Shown here in pieces: positions 1 through 8,591 of a stretch of 64,000 nt of DNA (positions are counted from its first letter, which is position 1; the number at the start of each line of letters is the position of its first letter). Under the pieces are notes generated by a model. That model was not told the origin of the DNA, searched no databases, and was given only the letters and a program-made list of their open reading frames with translations. The DNA is from Albidovulum sediminicola (GTDB taxonomy: Bacteria > Pseudomonadota > Alphaproteobacteria > Rhodobacterales > Rhodobacteraceae): assembly GCF_025751575.1 (NCBI RefSeq), contig NZ_JAOWLA010000013.1, forward strand, positions 1 through 64,000. The letters are read 5' to 3'. The translations under genes and the position numbers were made by a program.

Positions 1-133
1 CCTCGATATGCACGCCCGAGGCCGTCCGGATCACCCGGTTCGGACTTTCGCCGCGCGCATGCTGCGCCAGATGCGTCGAGGGATGAAAGAAGGACGCCCG
101 GTCCCACTGGTCAAGTTGGTCGTTCTTCAGCAT
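1..133 (-). CDS. Class III aminotransferase, N-terminal fragment (window edge)
   Basis: The gene starts at an ATG at 133 and runs off the left edge; 44 codons are visible. The N-terminus (MLKNDQLDQWDR, then FFHPSTHLAQHARGE) is typical of PLP-dependent class III aminotransferases of the aspartate aminotransferase family. The catalytic lysine lies outside the window. It begins 14 nt after the aldehyde dehydrogenase stop codon, so it is the last visible gene of the ectoine operon. By position it fits the diaminobutyrate transaminase step (DoeD/Atf type), which turns 2,4-diaminobutyrate into aspartate semialdehyde. The family call is fairly sure; the substrate is inferred from neighbours. Confidence 0.75.
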   Translation of the reverse strand, partial: MLKNDQLDQWDRASFFHPSTHLAQHARGESPNRVIRTASGVHIE

Positions 134-147
134 GTGTCTTCTCCCTC

Positions 148-1623
148 TTATGCCCAGTCGCGGCAGACGTACTTGATTTCGGTGAATTCCTCCATCCCCA
201 GCCGCGCCCCTTCGCGGCCAAGTCCGGACTGCTTGGTGCCCCCGAACGGGATCGGCGCGCCGGTGACCTTGGTCCGGTTCACCGCGACCATACCGAACTG
301 GAGCGCCCGTGACAGCCGGTAGATCCGGCGCGGGTCCTGGGTGTGGATATAGGCGACAAGCCCGTATTCGGTGGCGTTGGCCTGGGCGATCACCGCGTCC
401 TCGGCGTCAAAGGGCAGGATCGGCGCCACCGGGCCGAAGGTTTCCTCCGACAGGATCCGGGCGTCGGCCGGCACATCCACGAGCACCGTCGGCTCGTAGA
501 AGAGCGGGCCAAGCGCGTGACGCTTGCCGCCGCAGGCCAGCTTTGCGCCCTTTGCCAGCGCGTCGGCCACATGCTCCTCCTGCTTGGCCACGGCCTTTTC
601 GTTCATCAGCGGGCCGATATCGCGGTCCTCCATCCCCGGCCCGATCGTCAGGGCCGCAGTCGCCTCGGTGAAGCGCTTGCAGAACGCGTCGTAAATGGGG
701 CGTTCGACGTAGATCCGGTTGGCGCCAAGGCAGTCCTGGCCAGAGGTCGCCCATTTGGCCTTCATCGTCTCGGCCACCGCGTTGTCGAGATCGGCATCCG
801 CGAAGACCAGGACGGGGGCGTGGCCGCCAAGCTCCATCACTAGGCGCTTCACGGTGTCGGCCGACTGCCGGTAAAGGAGCCGCCCGACCTCGGTCGAGCC
901 GGTGAAGGACAGGGCGCGCACGCGGGTGTCCCTGGTCCAGGGTTCCACGATGACGGGGGCGAGGCCGGTGACGACGTTGAAGACACCGGCCGGAACGCCT
1001 GCGCGTTCCGCCAGTTCCGCCAGCGCCAGCGCCGAGAAGGGCGTTTCCGCCGAGGGATGGCAGACGACCGTGCAGCCCGCCGCGAGCGCCGCCGCGGCCT
1101 TGCGGGTCAGCATGGCCGAGGGGAAGTTCCAGGGGGTGATCAGTGCCGCGACGCCGACCGGCTCGCGCCAAAGCTCGACCTCGGCGTCGGGCAGGTGGCT
1201 GGTGACGCCTTCGATGTTCGGGCGCTTCGCCTCTTCGGCGTAGAACTCGACGAAGGCCGCGCCGTAGTCGATCTCGCCCACGGCTTCGGAAAGCGGCTTG
1301 CCCTGTTCCAGCACCATGATCCGCGCGAGGTCGTCCTTGTGGGCAAGGATCAGTTCGAACCAGCGGCGCAGGATCGCGGAGCGTTCCTGCGGCAGAAGCG
1401 CGGCCCAGCCCGCGAAGGCGGCCTGCGCGGCATCGACCGCCTGGGTGGCCTCGGCTGCGGAGAGGCTCGCAACCTCGCCCACGGCCTCGCCGGTCGCGGG
1501 ATCGGTCACGGTGAGCGTATCACCCGTCGCGGCGGCGCACCATTTGCCGCCGATATAGGAAAAGCTGCGGAACAGCTTCTTGTCCGTGATGTGCGCAAGC
1601 GCCGGGGGCGCGGTATCCAGCAT
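148..1623 (-). CDS. NAD(P)-dependent succinate/aspartate-semialdehyde dehydrogenase
   Basis: This 491-residue protein is full length for the aldehyde dehydrogenase superfamily. Seen: the cofactor and substrate region ITPWNFPSAMLTRK, the MELGGHAPVLVF motif with the general-base glutamate, and SGQDCLGANRIYV with the catalytic cysteine. The overall pattern is that of succinate-semialdehyde dehydrogenases (GabD type). In ectoine catabolic clusters a dehydrogenase of this kind (called Ssd or DoeC) oxidises aspartate semialdehyde to aspartate, and its position between the AsnC regulator and the aminotransferase supports that role. Gamma-aminobutyrate breakdown is the main alternative. A 115-nt gap separates it from the upstream regulator. 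Confidence 0.85.
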   Translation of the reverse strand: MLDTAPPALAHITDKKLFRSFSYIGGKWCAAATGDTLTVTDPATGEAVGEVASLSAAEATQAVDAAQAAFAGWAALLPQERSAILRRWFELILAHKDDLARIMVLEQGKPLSEAVGEIDYGAAFVEFYAEEAKRPNIEGVTSHLPDAEVELWREPVGVAALITPWNFPSAMLTRKAAAALAAGCTVVCHPSAETPFSALALAELAERAGVPAGVFNVVTGLAPVIVEPWTRDTRVRALSFTGSTEVGRLLYRQSADTVKRLVMELGGHAPVLVFADADLDNAVAETMKAKWATSGQDCLGANRIYVERPIYDAFCKRFTEATAALTIGPGMEDRDIGPLMNEKAVAKQEEHVADALAKGAKLACGGKRHALGPLFYEPTVLVDVPADARILSEETFGPVAPILPFDAEDAVIAQANATEYGLVAYIHTQDPRRIYRLSRALQFGMVAVNRTKVTGAPIPFGGTKQSGLGREGARLGMEEFTEIKYVCRDWA

Positions 1624-1738
1624 CTGATCCTCCTGCTCGAAGTCCCCGGCATCATGGCCGTCACGGGCAGTCAGGGAGACCGAAGTTGGATCTATCGGCA
1701 GAAGAATCCTCTGCCGCAGGCGCGCCTGGCAGACCGGA

Positions 1739-2218
1739 TCAGCCGGCGCCCAGCAGAACGTCGAAGGGTGGCGCGCCGTACCCCTTCACCGGCTTGGTGA
1801 CGATGTAGGTGAAATAGCGCGCAAGTCCGATGCGGGCGTCCAGCATCTGGTCGATCAGCCGCTGGTAGGCGTCGATGTCGCGGGTGACGATCTGCAACAG
1901 ATAGTCGTAGCCGCCCCCGAGCGCCCAGCAGGCCACGACCTCCTCGTAGCGCCTCACAGCATCCTCGAAGGCGCGGAAGCTGGCGGCGGTGTGATCGGCC
2001 AGTTCCGCCGCGACGAAGACGGTGACATGGGGGCCGAGTTTTCGCAGGCTGATTTCGGCGCGGTAGCCCTCGATCAGTCCCGCCTTTTCGAGTTTCTTCA
2101 GCCGGTCCCAGCACGGTGTCGGCGACAGGCCGATCCGCTCGGCCAGAGCCGCCTTGGTGATGCGCCCCTCGGTCGAGAGGACGCGCAGGATCTGAATATC
2201 GCGATCGTCGAGCTTCAT
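1739..2218 (-). CDS. doeX: Lrp/AsnC-family regulator of the ectoine operon
   Basis: A 159-residue Lrp/AsnC protein. The N-terminal winged helix (about residues 1-60: LDDRDIQILRVLSTEGRITK, then LAERIGLSPTPCWDRLKKLE) is followed by a RAM effector domain with the EVVACWALGGGYDYLLQI pattern. It starts 3 nt after the M24 hydrolase stop. An AsnC gene in this place is a known feature of ectoine catabolic clusters (DoeX/AsnC), where it binds pathway intermediates such as acetyl-diaminobutyrate and controls the operon. Symbol given by synteny and family; binding specificity is inferred. Confidence 0.8.
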   Translation of the reverse strand: MKLDDRDIQILRVLSTEGRITKAALAERIGLSPTPCWDRLKKLEKAGLIEGYRAEISLRKLGPHVTVFVAAELADHTAASFRAFEDAVRRYEEVVACWALGGGYDYLLQIVTRDIDAYQRLIDQMLDARIGLARYFTYIVTKPVKGYGAPPFDVLLGAG

Positions 2219-2221
2219 GGT

Positions 2222-3367
2222 TCAGAGCACCGTCGGCCCCATCGGCGCCGTCGTCAACAGCTCTGGTCCGTTCGGACCCAGAAGTGCGCAGTTGGAGACG
2301 AAGAAATCCCCTCGCCCGGTCTCGGTGAACCAGGAAAGCAGGTGGAAGCTCATGCCCTCCCTGATCTCAAGATCGCTGTCGTGGCGCAGGCCGGTGACCT
2401 TGTTGCCGCCCGTCCAGGAGGGCGGAAAGCCCAGGCCGACAAGATAGCCGCAATGATGGCGGCGGTAGTGGGGCATCCCGGCATCGTCCACGACGGCCTG
2501 CCAGTCGGCGTAGACATCGCGCGCGCGGCGGCCCGGGCGGAGGCCCTGCAGGCTCGCCTCGAACGCGCGCTTGGCGATTTCGGCCATCGCGGCATCCTCG
2601 TCGCGGATATGGCCCAGATGGATCAGGCGGCCCATCGGCGCGTGATAGCGCGAGACGCAGCCAGCAAGCTCCAGCATGACACGCCCGCCGTCCTTGTAGG
2701 TGCCGTTGCCCCATGTCGTGTGTTCTTCCGCGATGCGGTGGTCGGGGCGGATGAAGGGGCCGAAGCCGGGCGGGTTCGAGCCCGCGCGGATCATCGCGGC
2801 GGTGCATTCGGCCGCCACGTCCGCTTCGCGCGCGCCATCGCGGATCGCGGCGATGGCAGCCATTGTGCCTGCGTCGGAGGCCTTGGCGGCCGCGCGCATC
2901 AGCGCCTGTTCTTCGGGCGATTTCACCAGCCGCAGCGCGTCGGTCAGGTCCGAGATGTCGGACCATGCCGATCCACCCAGCATGACCGTCAGTTCCTTGC
3001 CCGCCGCGAAGGTGAAGCCGGAGGAGGCGGTTTCGAAGCCCACCCGCTTGCCGGTCAGGTTGCCCAGTTCCCGCGCAAGGTGGCTGGCTGGGGTCACGCT
3101 GTCGGAGTGGCCGGAGAAGCGCGCGTTCCTGACCTGGTTCTCGATTGTCACCCGCTCCATCTGGCGGGTGACCAGAACCAATTCACCCTCGGCGGGCACG
3201 ATCAGGTGATGCGGCGCGAAATAGCCCCAGTGGTCAAGCCCGGTCAGGTAAAAGACGCTCTCGGGCGCCGAGAAGACCGCGAGGTCAAGGCCGCGCGCGG
3301 CCATCTCGCCGCGAACGGCGGCGATGCGCCGGGAAAGTTCCTTGTCGGAGAAGGGGTTCCTGAACAT
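2222..3367 (-). CDS. M24-family (creatinase/prolidase-like) hydrolase of the ectoine operon
   Basis: A 381-residue pita-bread-fold protein with an N-terminal creatinase-like domain (about 1-150) and a C-terminal M24 domain. Where metal-dependent aminopeptidases carry their first Asp ligands it has an LELAGCVSRYHAPMGRLIHLG-type stretch, so it is probably metal-free like creatinase. The same signature (ELxGCxxRYHAPxxRxxHLG) occurs in the divergent doeA at 8619-9803, so the two are paralogues. The place after eutC is where EutD/DoeA sits in known clusters, but the other copy resembles characterised ectoine hydrolases more closely. It may open hydroxyectoine or a related cyclic amidine. It is spaced 3 nt from eutC and from the AsnC gene, so it is co-transcribed. 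Confidence 0.8.
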   Translation of the reverse strand: MFRNPFSDKELSRRIAAVRGEMAARGLDLAVFSAPESVFYLTGLDHWGYFAPHHLIVPAEGELVLVTRQMERVTIENQVRNARFSGHSDSVTPASHLARELGNLTGKRVGFETASSGFTFAAGKELTVMLGGSAWSDISDLTDALRLVKSPEEQALMRAAAKASDAGTMAAIAAIRDGAREADVAAECTAAMIRAGSNPPGFGPFIRPDHRIAEEHTTWGNGTYKDGGRVMLELAGCVSRYHAPMGRLIHLGHIRDEDAAMAEIAKRAFEASLQGLRPGRRARDVYADWQAVVDDAGMPHYRRHHCGYLVGLGFPPSWTGGNKVTGLRHDSDLEIREGMSFHLLSWFTETGRGDFFVSNCALLGPNGPELLTTAPMGPTVL

Positions 3368-3370
3368 CGT

Positions 3371-4357
3371 TCATGCCTGGATGATCGTCCCCGCCTTGCC
3401 GAACCGGGCGCGGACATGGGTGGCGATGGCAGTATCCTGAACGCCGGTCCCGGTCAGGTCGCAGATGGTGATGTCGTCGGGCGCTGTGCGGCCGGGCTTC
3501 TGGCCGGCAATGACCTCGCCCAGTTCGGCGGGGGTGCCCTTGGTCCAGACGCCGGCGGCCAGCGCGGCCTCCAGCTCACCCGAAACCTCGCACTGGCTGA
3601 CGCGGTCGCAGACATAGGCGTCGGCGGCCATGAGCGCCGCGGGCTCGATCTCGTTCTTGCCGGTCTGGTCCGAGCCCATCGCAGTGATGTGGAGCCCGGG
3701 GTGCAGCCATTCGGCCCTGATCAGCGGCGCGCGCGCGGGCGTGGTCGTCACGACCAGCTGGCTTTCAGCGACCAGCGCGGCGGGGTCCGCAACGGCCTCG
3801 GCCACGATGTTCAGCGAGGCCGCCAGGTCGGCGGCGCAGGCGCGGGCCTTGCCCATGTCGCGGCCATGGACGAGGACGCGGGTGAAGGGGCGGACCAGAT
3901 GCGCGGCCTCGATCTGAAGCCGTGCCTGGACGCCGGTGCCAATCACGCCCGCCGTCTCGACCGTTTCCGGGGCAAGGTGCCGCGCGGCGACGGCGCCTGC
4001 GGCGGCAGTGCGGATGTCGGTCAGGTAGCCGTTGTCGAGGAAGAGCGACTCCACCAGCCCGGTCTTGGCTGAAAAGAGGATCATCAGACCGTTGAGGCTG
4101 GGCAGGCCGATCTTCGGGTTGTCGAAGAAACCCGGGCTGACCTTGATCGCGAAACCGTCGAAGCCGGGGATATAGGCGGTCTTCACATCGACCTCGCCGT
4201 TCACCTCGTGCAGGTCCATGGACATGATCGGCGGCATCACCACACCGCCACGGGCCAGCGCGGCGAAGGCGGCCTCGATCACATCGACCGTGGTCAGGTC
4301 CAGATGAACGACCTGCCGCAGTTCCGCCTCGGTGACGATCTGGATGTCATGCGCCAT
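3371..4357 (-). CDS. eutC: Ornithine cyclodeaminase-family protein EutC
   Basis: 328 residues of the ornithine cyclodeaminase/mu-crystallin family. Seen: the substrate-binding stretch GFAIKVSPGF, the conserved LTDIRTAAAGAVAARHLA region, and the Rossmann motif GVIGTGVQARLQ (about 130-142). In (hydroxy)ectoine utilisation clusters this family is called EutC and acts with EutA and EutB in converting hydroxyectoine to ectoine. It overlaps the 3' end of eutB by 11 nt, so translation is probably coupled. No eutA is found in the window. Confidence 0.85.
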   Translation of the reverse strand: MAHDIQIVTEAELRQVVHLDLTTVDVIEAAFAALARGGVVMPPIMSMDLHEVNGEVDVKTAYIPGFDGFAIKVSPGFFDNPKIGLPSLNGLMILFSAKTGLVESLFLDNGYLTDIRTAAAGAVAARHLAPETVETAGVIGTGVQARLQIEAAHLVRPFTRVLVHGRDMGKARACAADLAASLNIVAEAVADPAALVAESQLVVTTTPARAPLIRAEWLHPGLHITAMGSDQTGKNEIEPAALMAADAYVCDRVSQCEVSGELEAALAAGVWTKGTPAELGEVIAGQKPGRTAPDDITICDLTGTGVQDTAIATHVRARFGKAGTIIQA

Positions 4358-5351
4358 AGTGTTTTCCTTTCACGCTCAGATCGCCGATCTGCACATCCTC
4401 GCCCGCCATGATCCGGGTAAAGGCGGCCATGTCGAGGTTGCGCCCGGTGACGATCGTGCCGATCGGGCCATCCGATGCAACCTTGCCCGCCAGCACCGCC
4501 GCGAGGCCCACGACCGAGGCGCCCTCGGCCACGATCCGGTCCTCGTAGTAAAGGACCTGCATGGCGTGGCGGATCTCTTCCTCGGTCACCAGCACCACAT
4601 CATCAAGATTGTCACGGCAGAGCGGGAAAGACAGCCGGTTCTCCAGCCCGATCCCGCCGCCGAGGCTGTCGGCGAGCGAGGCGTATTCCGGCACCTCGAC
4701 CGGGTGCCCCGCGCGGATCGAGGCATACATCGCCGCGCCCCGGTCCATCGTGATGCCGACGACCCGGATCTTCGGACTGATCGCCTTCGCGGCGACCGAA
4801 ACCCCCGCGGCAAGCCCGCCGCCCGAAAGGGGCACGAGCAGCGTCGCGAGGTCCGGCCGCGCCTCCAGCATCTCAAGCCCGATGGTGCCCTGGCCCGCGA
4901 TCACCTTCGGATCGTCGAAGGGGGAGATCTCCACCAGCCCCTCGGTCTCGCACAAGCGCTGGCTTTCGTACATCGCCTCGTCCTGCGTGGTGCCGATGAT
5001 GCGCACATCGGCGCCGAGCGCGCGGATGCCGTCGACCTTGGCCTGTGGCACCAGCTTCGACATGCAGATCACCGCCTTCATCCCGCGCCGGGCCGCCGCG
5101 AAGGCGACGCCGCGCCCATGGTTCCCGGTCGAGCAGCAGGTGACCCCGCCGACGGTATCGGGCAGCGTCATGACCGCGTTGACCGCGCCGCGCAGCTTGA
5201 ACGCGCCGATCGGCTGCATGTTTTCGAGCTTCAGAAGGAAGTCCTGCCCAGAGGCCCGCGTCATGAAGGGGGAGGGGACGAAGGGCGTCGCGTCCGCCAC
5301 GCCCCGGATGACCCGCCGCGCGGCGAGGATATCGGCCAGCGAGAAGTCCAT
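4347..5351 (-). CDS. eutB: Threonine dehydratase-like PLP enzyme EutB
   Basis: 334 residues of fold-type II PLP enzyme related to threonine/serine dehydratases. The PLP lysine lies in GAFKLRGA (about residues 48-55), the phosphate-side motif in STGNHGRG, and a glycine-rich PLP-phosphate loop in PLSGGGLAAG. It lacks the regulatory domain of biosynthetic IlvA. The family in this context is EutB, thought to dehydrate the 3-hydroxy group during hydroxyectoine use. The start codon directly abuts the stop of ehuA (0-nt gap). A plain threonine dehydratase is the alternative, made less likely by the eutC and ehu neighbours. Confidence 0.85.
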   Translation of the reverse strand: MDFSLADILAARRVIRGVADATPFVPSPFMTRASGQDFLLKLENMQPIGAFKLRGAVNAVMTLPDTVGGVTCCSTGNHGRGVAFAAARRGMKAVICMSKLVPQAKVDGIRALGADVRIIGTTQDEAMYESQRLCETEGLVEISPFDDPKVIAGQGTIGLEMLEARPDLATLLVPLSGGGLAAGVSVAAKAISPKIRVVGITMDRGAAMYASIRAGHPVEVPEYASLADSLGGGIGLENRLSFPLCRDNLDDVVLVTEEEIRHAMQVLYYEDRIVAEGASVVGLAAVLAGKVASDGPIGTIVTGRNLDMAAFTRIMAGEDVQIGDLSVKGKHYGA

Positions 5352-6170
5352 TCAATCCGCTTCCTTGACGGCAGAGAGGAACTGCTTGGTGCGGTCCCGC
5401 TGCGGGTTTCCGAACAGCGCGTCGGGCGGCCCCTGTTCCTCGATCCTGCCGCCGAAGAAGAAGCAGATCCGGTCCGAGATGTCGCGCGCGAAGCCCATCT
5501 GGTGGGTGACCATCAGCATGGTCAGGTTGTGTTCGGAAACAAGCCTGCGGATGACGTTCGTCACCTCGCCGATGACCTCGGGGTCGAGGGCGGAGGTGAC
5601 CTCGTCGAACAACATGACCTTGGGGCGCATGGCGAGCGCGCGGGCGATCGCCACGCGCTGCTGCTGGCCGCCCGACAGGCGGGACGGGTGCTGGTCCTTC
5701 TTGTCGATCATGCCGACCATTTCCAGAAGCTCCTCGGACCGCTCGCGGGCTTCCCGCTTGGACAGGCCCAGCACTTGCACCGGCCCCTCCATGCAGTTTT
5801 CAAGCGCCGTCATATGCGGGAAGAGGTTGAAATGCTGGAAGCACATCCCGATCGAGGCACGGGCGCGGCGCAGGTATTTCGCATCCGCCGGAACCAGCAC
5901 ACCGTTCTTCGGCATGTGGGTCAGCGGCTTGCCATCCACGTAGATCACGCCGCTGTTGATCGTCTCAAGCGTCATCAGCATGCGCAGCACCGTCGTCTTG
6001 CCGGAGCCGGACGGGCCGATGATCGTCACCATCTCCCCCTCGGTTACGTCGAGGTTGAGATCGTCGAGCACGGTCAGCGCGCCATAGCGCTTGGTGACGT
6101 TCATGAAGCGGACCATGGGCACGTCGGGCCCGGTCAGTTCCAGCGGATAGTGCGACATGTCTTCCATCAT
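5352..6170 (-). CDS. ehuA: Ectoine/hydroxyectoine ABC transporter ATP-binding protein EhuA
   Basis: A 272-residue polar-amino-acid-type ABC ATPase. Walker A GPSGSGKTT is near residue 50, the signature [17 protein letters not shown] follows, and Walker B is MLFDEVTSALDPE. The frame stays open far upstream into ehuD and ehuC, but homology begins only at MMEDMSHYPLELTG. I chose the ATG at 6170, which overlaps the ehuD stop and has GGGA upstream; 6158 is a possible later start. It energises the EhuCD permease pair and is cytoplasmic, on the inner face of the membrane. Confidence 0.88.
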   Translation of the reverse strand: MMEDMSHYPLELTGPDVPMVRFMNVTKRYGALTVLDDLNLDVTEGEMVTIIGPSGSGKTTVLRMLMTLETINSGVIYVDGKPLTHMPKNGVLVPADAKYLRRARASIGMCFQHFNLFPHMTALENCMEGPVQVLGLSKREARERSEELLEMVGMIDKKDQHPSRLSGGQQQRVAIARALAMRPKVMLFDEVTSALDPEVIGEVTNVIRRLVSEHNLTMLMVTHQMGFARDISDRICFFFGGRIEEQGPPDALFGNPQRDRTKQFLSAVKEAD

Positions 6171-6832
6171 CTCATTCCCAGTTTGCGGCGCACCCAGGCC
6201 TCGAATGCGCGGATCAGACCGGCCGAGGGCAGCGAGATCATCAGGAAAACCACGCCGACGATCGTATAGGGCTCCAGGTAGCGGTAGTGCTGACCGCCGA
6301 TCGCATTGGCGGCATGCATGAGTTCGGCGACCCCGATCACCGACAGCATCGGCGTGTCCTTGAAGATCCCGACAAGGTAGTTGCCCATTCCGGCGACCGA
6401 GGGCGGCAGCGCCTGCGGGATGATCACGCGGAAGTAGGTCTTCACCGGCGTCATGTTGAGGGCGATGCAGGCCTCCCACTGGCCCTTGGGAACGGACTCG
6501 ATGCCGCCCCTGTAAACTTCCGACAGGTAGGAGGCATAGTGGAGCCCGATGGCGATCATGCCCGCCACCCAGGGGCTGAGGTTCAGCCCGTATTGCGGGC
6601 CAACGTAGTAGACAAAGAAGATCTGCAGGACGAGGGGGGTGGAGCGGATGAACTCCACCACCTCGCGCACGACGAGTGTCAGGCCGCGGTAGGGCGTGCG
6701 CTGCGCCAGTGCGAGGGCAAGGCCCAGAACCACCGCGATCGCATAGCCGACGCCCGCCGCCATCAGCGTGTTGAGCGTCGCCCAAAGCATGCGGGGCATG
6801 ATCTCGTAGGTGAATTCCCAGTTCCACTGCAT
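6167..6832 (-). CDS. ehuD: Ectoine/hydroxyectoine ABC transporter permease EhuD
   Basis: 221 residues of a HisMQ-type inner-membrane permease with about five transmembrane segments. Seen: FIRSTPLVLQIFFVYYV, typical of polar amino acid permeases, and the EAA loop YRGGIESVPKGQWEA that contacts the ATPase. It pairs with EhuC (3 nt upstream) to form the channel of the ectoine importer. Assignment rests on this pattern plus the eut genes downstream; a generic amino acid permease is the fallback. Confidence 0.88.
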   Translation of the reverse strand: MQWNWEFTYEIMPRMLWATLNTLMAAGVGYAIAVVLGLALALAQRTPYRGLTLVVREVVEFIRSTPLVLQIFFVYYVGPQYGLNLSPWVAGMIAIGLHYASYLSEVYRGGIESVPKGQWEACIALNMTPVKTYFRVIIPQALPPSVAGMGNYLVGIFKDTPMLSVIGVAELMHAANAIGGQHYRYLEPYTIVGVVFLMISLPSAGLIRAFEAWVRRKLGMR

Positions 6833-6835
6833 GGC

Positions 6836-7501
6836 TCAACCCCTCCCCAGGCGGCGCGCCATGGCCCGTTCGAGCCAGCGCATGAAAGGCGTGATCAGGA
6901 AGCGGGCGAAGATGTAATAGATGATCAGCGCCGTGCCGAAGGCCTGGGCCGAGAGATAGGTGGAGCCGTTGATCTGCCGCGCCTCGAACATCAGGTCCGA
7001 GACCGCGATCAGCGCGACGAGCGCGGTGCCCTTCAGCAACTCGATGATCAGGTTGCCCCAGGGCGGCAGCATCGCGACGAAGGCCTGCGGCAGGATGATC
7101 CGGCGCATCTGGGTGGCTGGCGACATCGAGAGCGCATAGGACGCCTCCCACTGGCCCTTCGGAACGGACTGGATCGCGCCACGGACCAGTTCGGCCCCAT
7201 AGGCGCCGAGGTTCAGCCCGACGGCAACGAAGCCCGTTGTGAACTTATCGAACGTCAGCCCGAACAGCGGCAGCACGTAGAACAGCCAGAACAGCTGGAC
7301 CAGCAGCGACGTGCCGCGAAAGAACTCGATATAGACGACGGCGATGCCCTTGGAGACCGGGTTCGCGGACAGCTTCATCACGCCCATGATCAGGGCCATC
7401 ACGACCGCCAGCGCCGCCGCGAGCAGGAATTGCGCCGCCGTGATCAGCGCGCCGTCGATGTAGCGGCCGCCATACTGGGCCAGGAACTCCGGATAAGACA
7501 T
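6836..7501 (-). CDS. ehuC: Ectoine/hydroxyectoine ABC transporter permease EhuC
   Basis: 221 residues, HisMQ-type permease. Motifs seen: YIEFFRGTSLLVQLFWLFYVLP and the EAA loop VRGAIQSVPKGQWEASYA. Its own C-terminus reads RWLERAMARRLGRG. It lies 79 nt downstream of ehuB, after a hairpin that probably sets the binding protein level above the permeases, and 3 nt before ehuD. Membrane partner of EhuD. Confidence 0.88.
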   Translation of the reverse strand: MSYPEFLAQYGGRYIDGALITAAQFLLAAALAVVMALIMGVMKLSANPVSKGIAVVYIEFFRGTSLLVQLFWLFYVLPLFGLTFDKFTTGFVAVGLNLGAYGAELVRGAIQSVPKGQWEASYALSMSPATQMRRIILPQAFVAMLPPWGNLIIELLKGTALVALIAVSDLMFEARQINGSTYLSAQAFGTALIIYYIFARFLITPFMRWLERAMARRLGRG

Positions 7502-7528
7502 ATGGCCGCTCCGATCGATTGAGGCGCC

Positions 7529-7557
7529 GCGACGGGCCCTTTGCCGGGGCCCGCCGC
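7529..7557 (-). other. Hairpin between ehuB and ehuC
   Basis: An 11-bp stem (arms 7529-7539 and 7547-7557, one G-U pair when read as RNA) with a 7-nt loop lies in the 79-nt gap between ehuB and ehuC. No T-run follows, so it looks like an mRNA-stabilising or partly terminating element rather than a full terminator. Such elements are common after the highly expressed binding-protein gene of ABC operons. Confidence 0.5.
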
Positions 7558-7580
7558 GCGGTCAGGTCAGAAAATAGCGA

Positions 7581-8426
7581 TCAGCGGTTCGCGCAGACCC
7601 ATTCGGTGCTTTCTTCGCCCGGCAGGACCTTTTCGTCATAGCCGTACTCGGCCACCGCGGCGAGCATCTCGGGCGAGCCGAGGTACTTCGCCTGCGCCTC
7701 GTTGAAGGCGGCGACGAAATCGGCGTCCTCGTCACGGAAGCCGATGCCGACCCAGTTCTGCGTCCAGTCGGGAAGCGCGCCGGGATCGGTCACCTCGATC
7801 TCGCCACCGGAGTTCTTGGCAAGCTCCTGCGCGGTGAAAAAGGTGACGGCGCCGGCGGCGGCGCGGCCGGCCTTAACGGCGGCCAGGATTTCGGTCGGGC
7901 CGGGGACCTGCATGATCTGCGCTTCCGGCACGCCTTCCTTCAGCGCGGCCTCGACCGTGTTGAAGCCCGCGCCGGTCACCATGGTGGCGTTCTTCGCGAC
8001 GAAGTCGGTGTAGGTCGAAATGCCCTCGGGGTTGCCGGTCTTGACGATGAAGGCGTCGGACACCTTCGCCATCGGCTCGGAGAAGGTCACGTTCTCGCAA
8101 CGGCTTCCGAGGATGTACATGCCGCCGGTGATAAGGTCGAAGCGGCTGGCCTGAAGGCCCGGGATCAGCCCGCCCCAGTCGGTCACGACCGGCTCGATGT
8201 TGTCATGGCCCATCTCGTGCAGCACGCCGAGCACATAGGCGTTCACGAAGCCGAGCGGGGCATTGTTTTCGCCCGGATAGGCCCAGGGAACCTCGTTCGC
8301 GAAGCCCAGGCGGACGGTTTCCCCGGCGTTGATGCGGTCCATCAGCGGACCGGCGAGGGCCGCGACGGTAGACGCGCCAAGCGCGATCCCGGCGGCGAGT
8401 GTGGTCAAGAAAGTAGATCTAAGCAT
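7581..8426 (-). CDS. ehuB: Ectoine/hydroxyectoine-binding periplasmic protein EhuB
   Basis: 281 residues. A Sec signal peptide (about residues 1-25, cleavage near AALAGP) is followed by a family 3 solute-binding fold. Features shared with EhuB: VRLGFANEVPWAYP at the mature N-terminus, WGGLIPGLQASRFDLITGGMY, and RCENVTFSEPM. It would capture ectoines in the periplasm for EhuCDA. It is the first gene of the minus-strand operon and faces a promoter with a perfect TTGACA box. Confidence 0.88.
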   Translation of the reverse strand: MLRSTFLTTLAAGIALGASTVAALAGPLMDRINAGETVRLGFANEVPWAYPGENNAPLGFVNAYVLGVLHEMGHDNIEPVVTDWGGLIPGLQASRFDLITGGMYILGSRCENVTFSEPMAKVSDAFIVKTGNPEGISTYTDFVAKNATMVTGAGFNTVEAALKEGVPEAQIMQVPGPTEILAAVKAGRAAAGAVTFFTAQELAKNSGGEIEVTDPGALPDWTQNWVGIGFRDEDADFVAAFNEAQAKYLGSPEMLAAVAEYGYDEKVLPGEESTEWVCANR

Positions 8427-8476
8427 GCCGTTCTCCCTGATGGTTGCCCGCGATCCGCAGAGTCGGGGACGTTAGG

Positions 8477-8486
8477 TTGTGCACAT
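8477..8486 (-). promoter_or_regulatory. Operator-like site ahead of ehuB (TTGTGCACAT)
   Basis: A TTGTGCACAT decamer lies directly downstream of the presumed -10 of the ehuB promoter. It matches the second site at 8582-8591 in nine of ten bases. The GT-N-AC-type core is typical of FadR-subfamily GntR operators, and such a regulator is encoded at 9976-10677. A protein bound here would block transcription start. Confidence 0.6.
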
Positions 8487-8512
8487 CATTGCTTTCGAAC
8501 TTCATGTGTCAA
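8485..8512 (-). promoter_or_regulatory. Promoter of the ehuB operon
   Basis: On the minus strand a perfect -35 TTGACA (8507-8512) is separated by 16 nt from AATGAT (8485-8490), which matches four of six bases of the -10 consensus. The ehuB start codon is about 58 nt further on. This is the only strong promoter-like sequence in the 192-nt divergent gap on this strand. Confidence 0.55.
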
Positions 8513-8553
8513 GAAAATTTCTGGCAATAAGCGGACATATCTGAGCATTTATC

Positions 8554-8582
8554 TTGCGGGGGTTCGTGAATCTGCCTAGCGT
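8554..8582 (+). promoter_or_regulatory. Candidate doeA promoter
   Basis: TTGCGG (8554-8559), a 17-nt spacer and TAGCGT (8577-8582). The -10 is poor (three of six), so this is tentative. It is supported by symmetry: the operator-like TTGTGCACAA begins at the end of the -10, the same geometry as on the ehuB side. Confidence 0.35.
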
Positions 8583-8591
8583 TGTGCACAA
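8582..8591 (+). promoter_or_regulatory. Operator-like palindrome ahead of doeA (TTGTGCACAA)
   Basis: A perfect 10-bp palindrome 27 nt before the doeA start codon, near-identical to the site at 8477-8486. The pair suggests that one dimeric regulator controls both divergent promoters. The FadR-type GntR protein two genes away is the best candidate; the AsnC-type protein usually prefers longer AT-rich sites. Confidence 0.6.

Noticed and set aside
6171-7151. N-terminal extension of the ehuA frame into ehuD and ehuC
   Set aside because: ABC ATPase similarity begins only at about 6170; the extension overlaps two permease genes in another frame.
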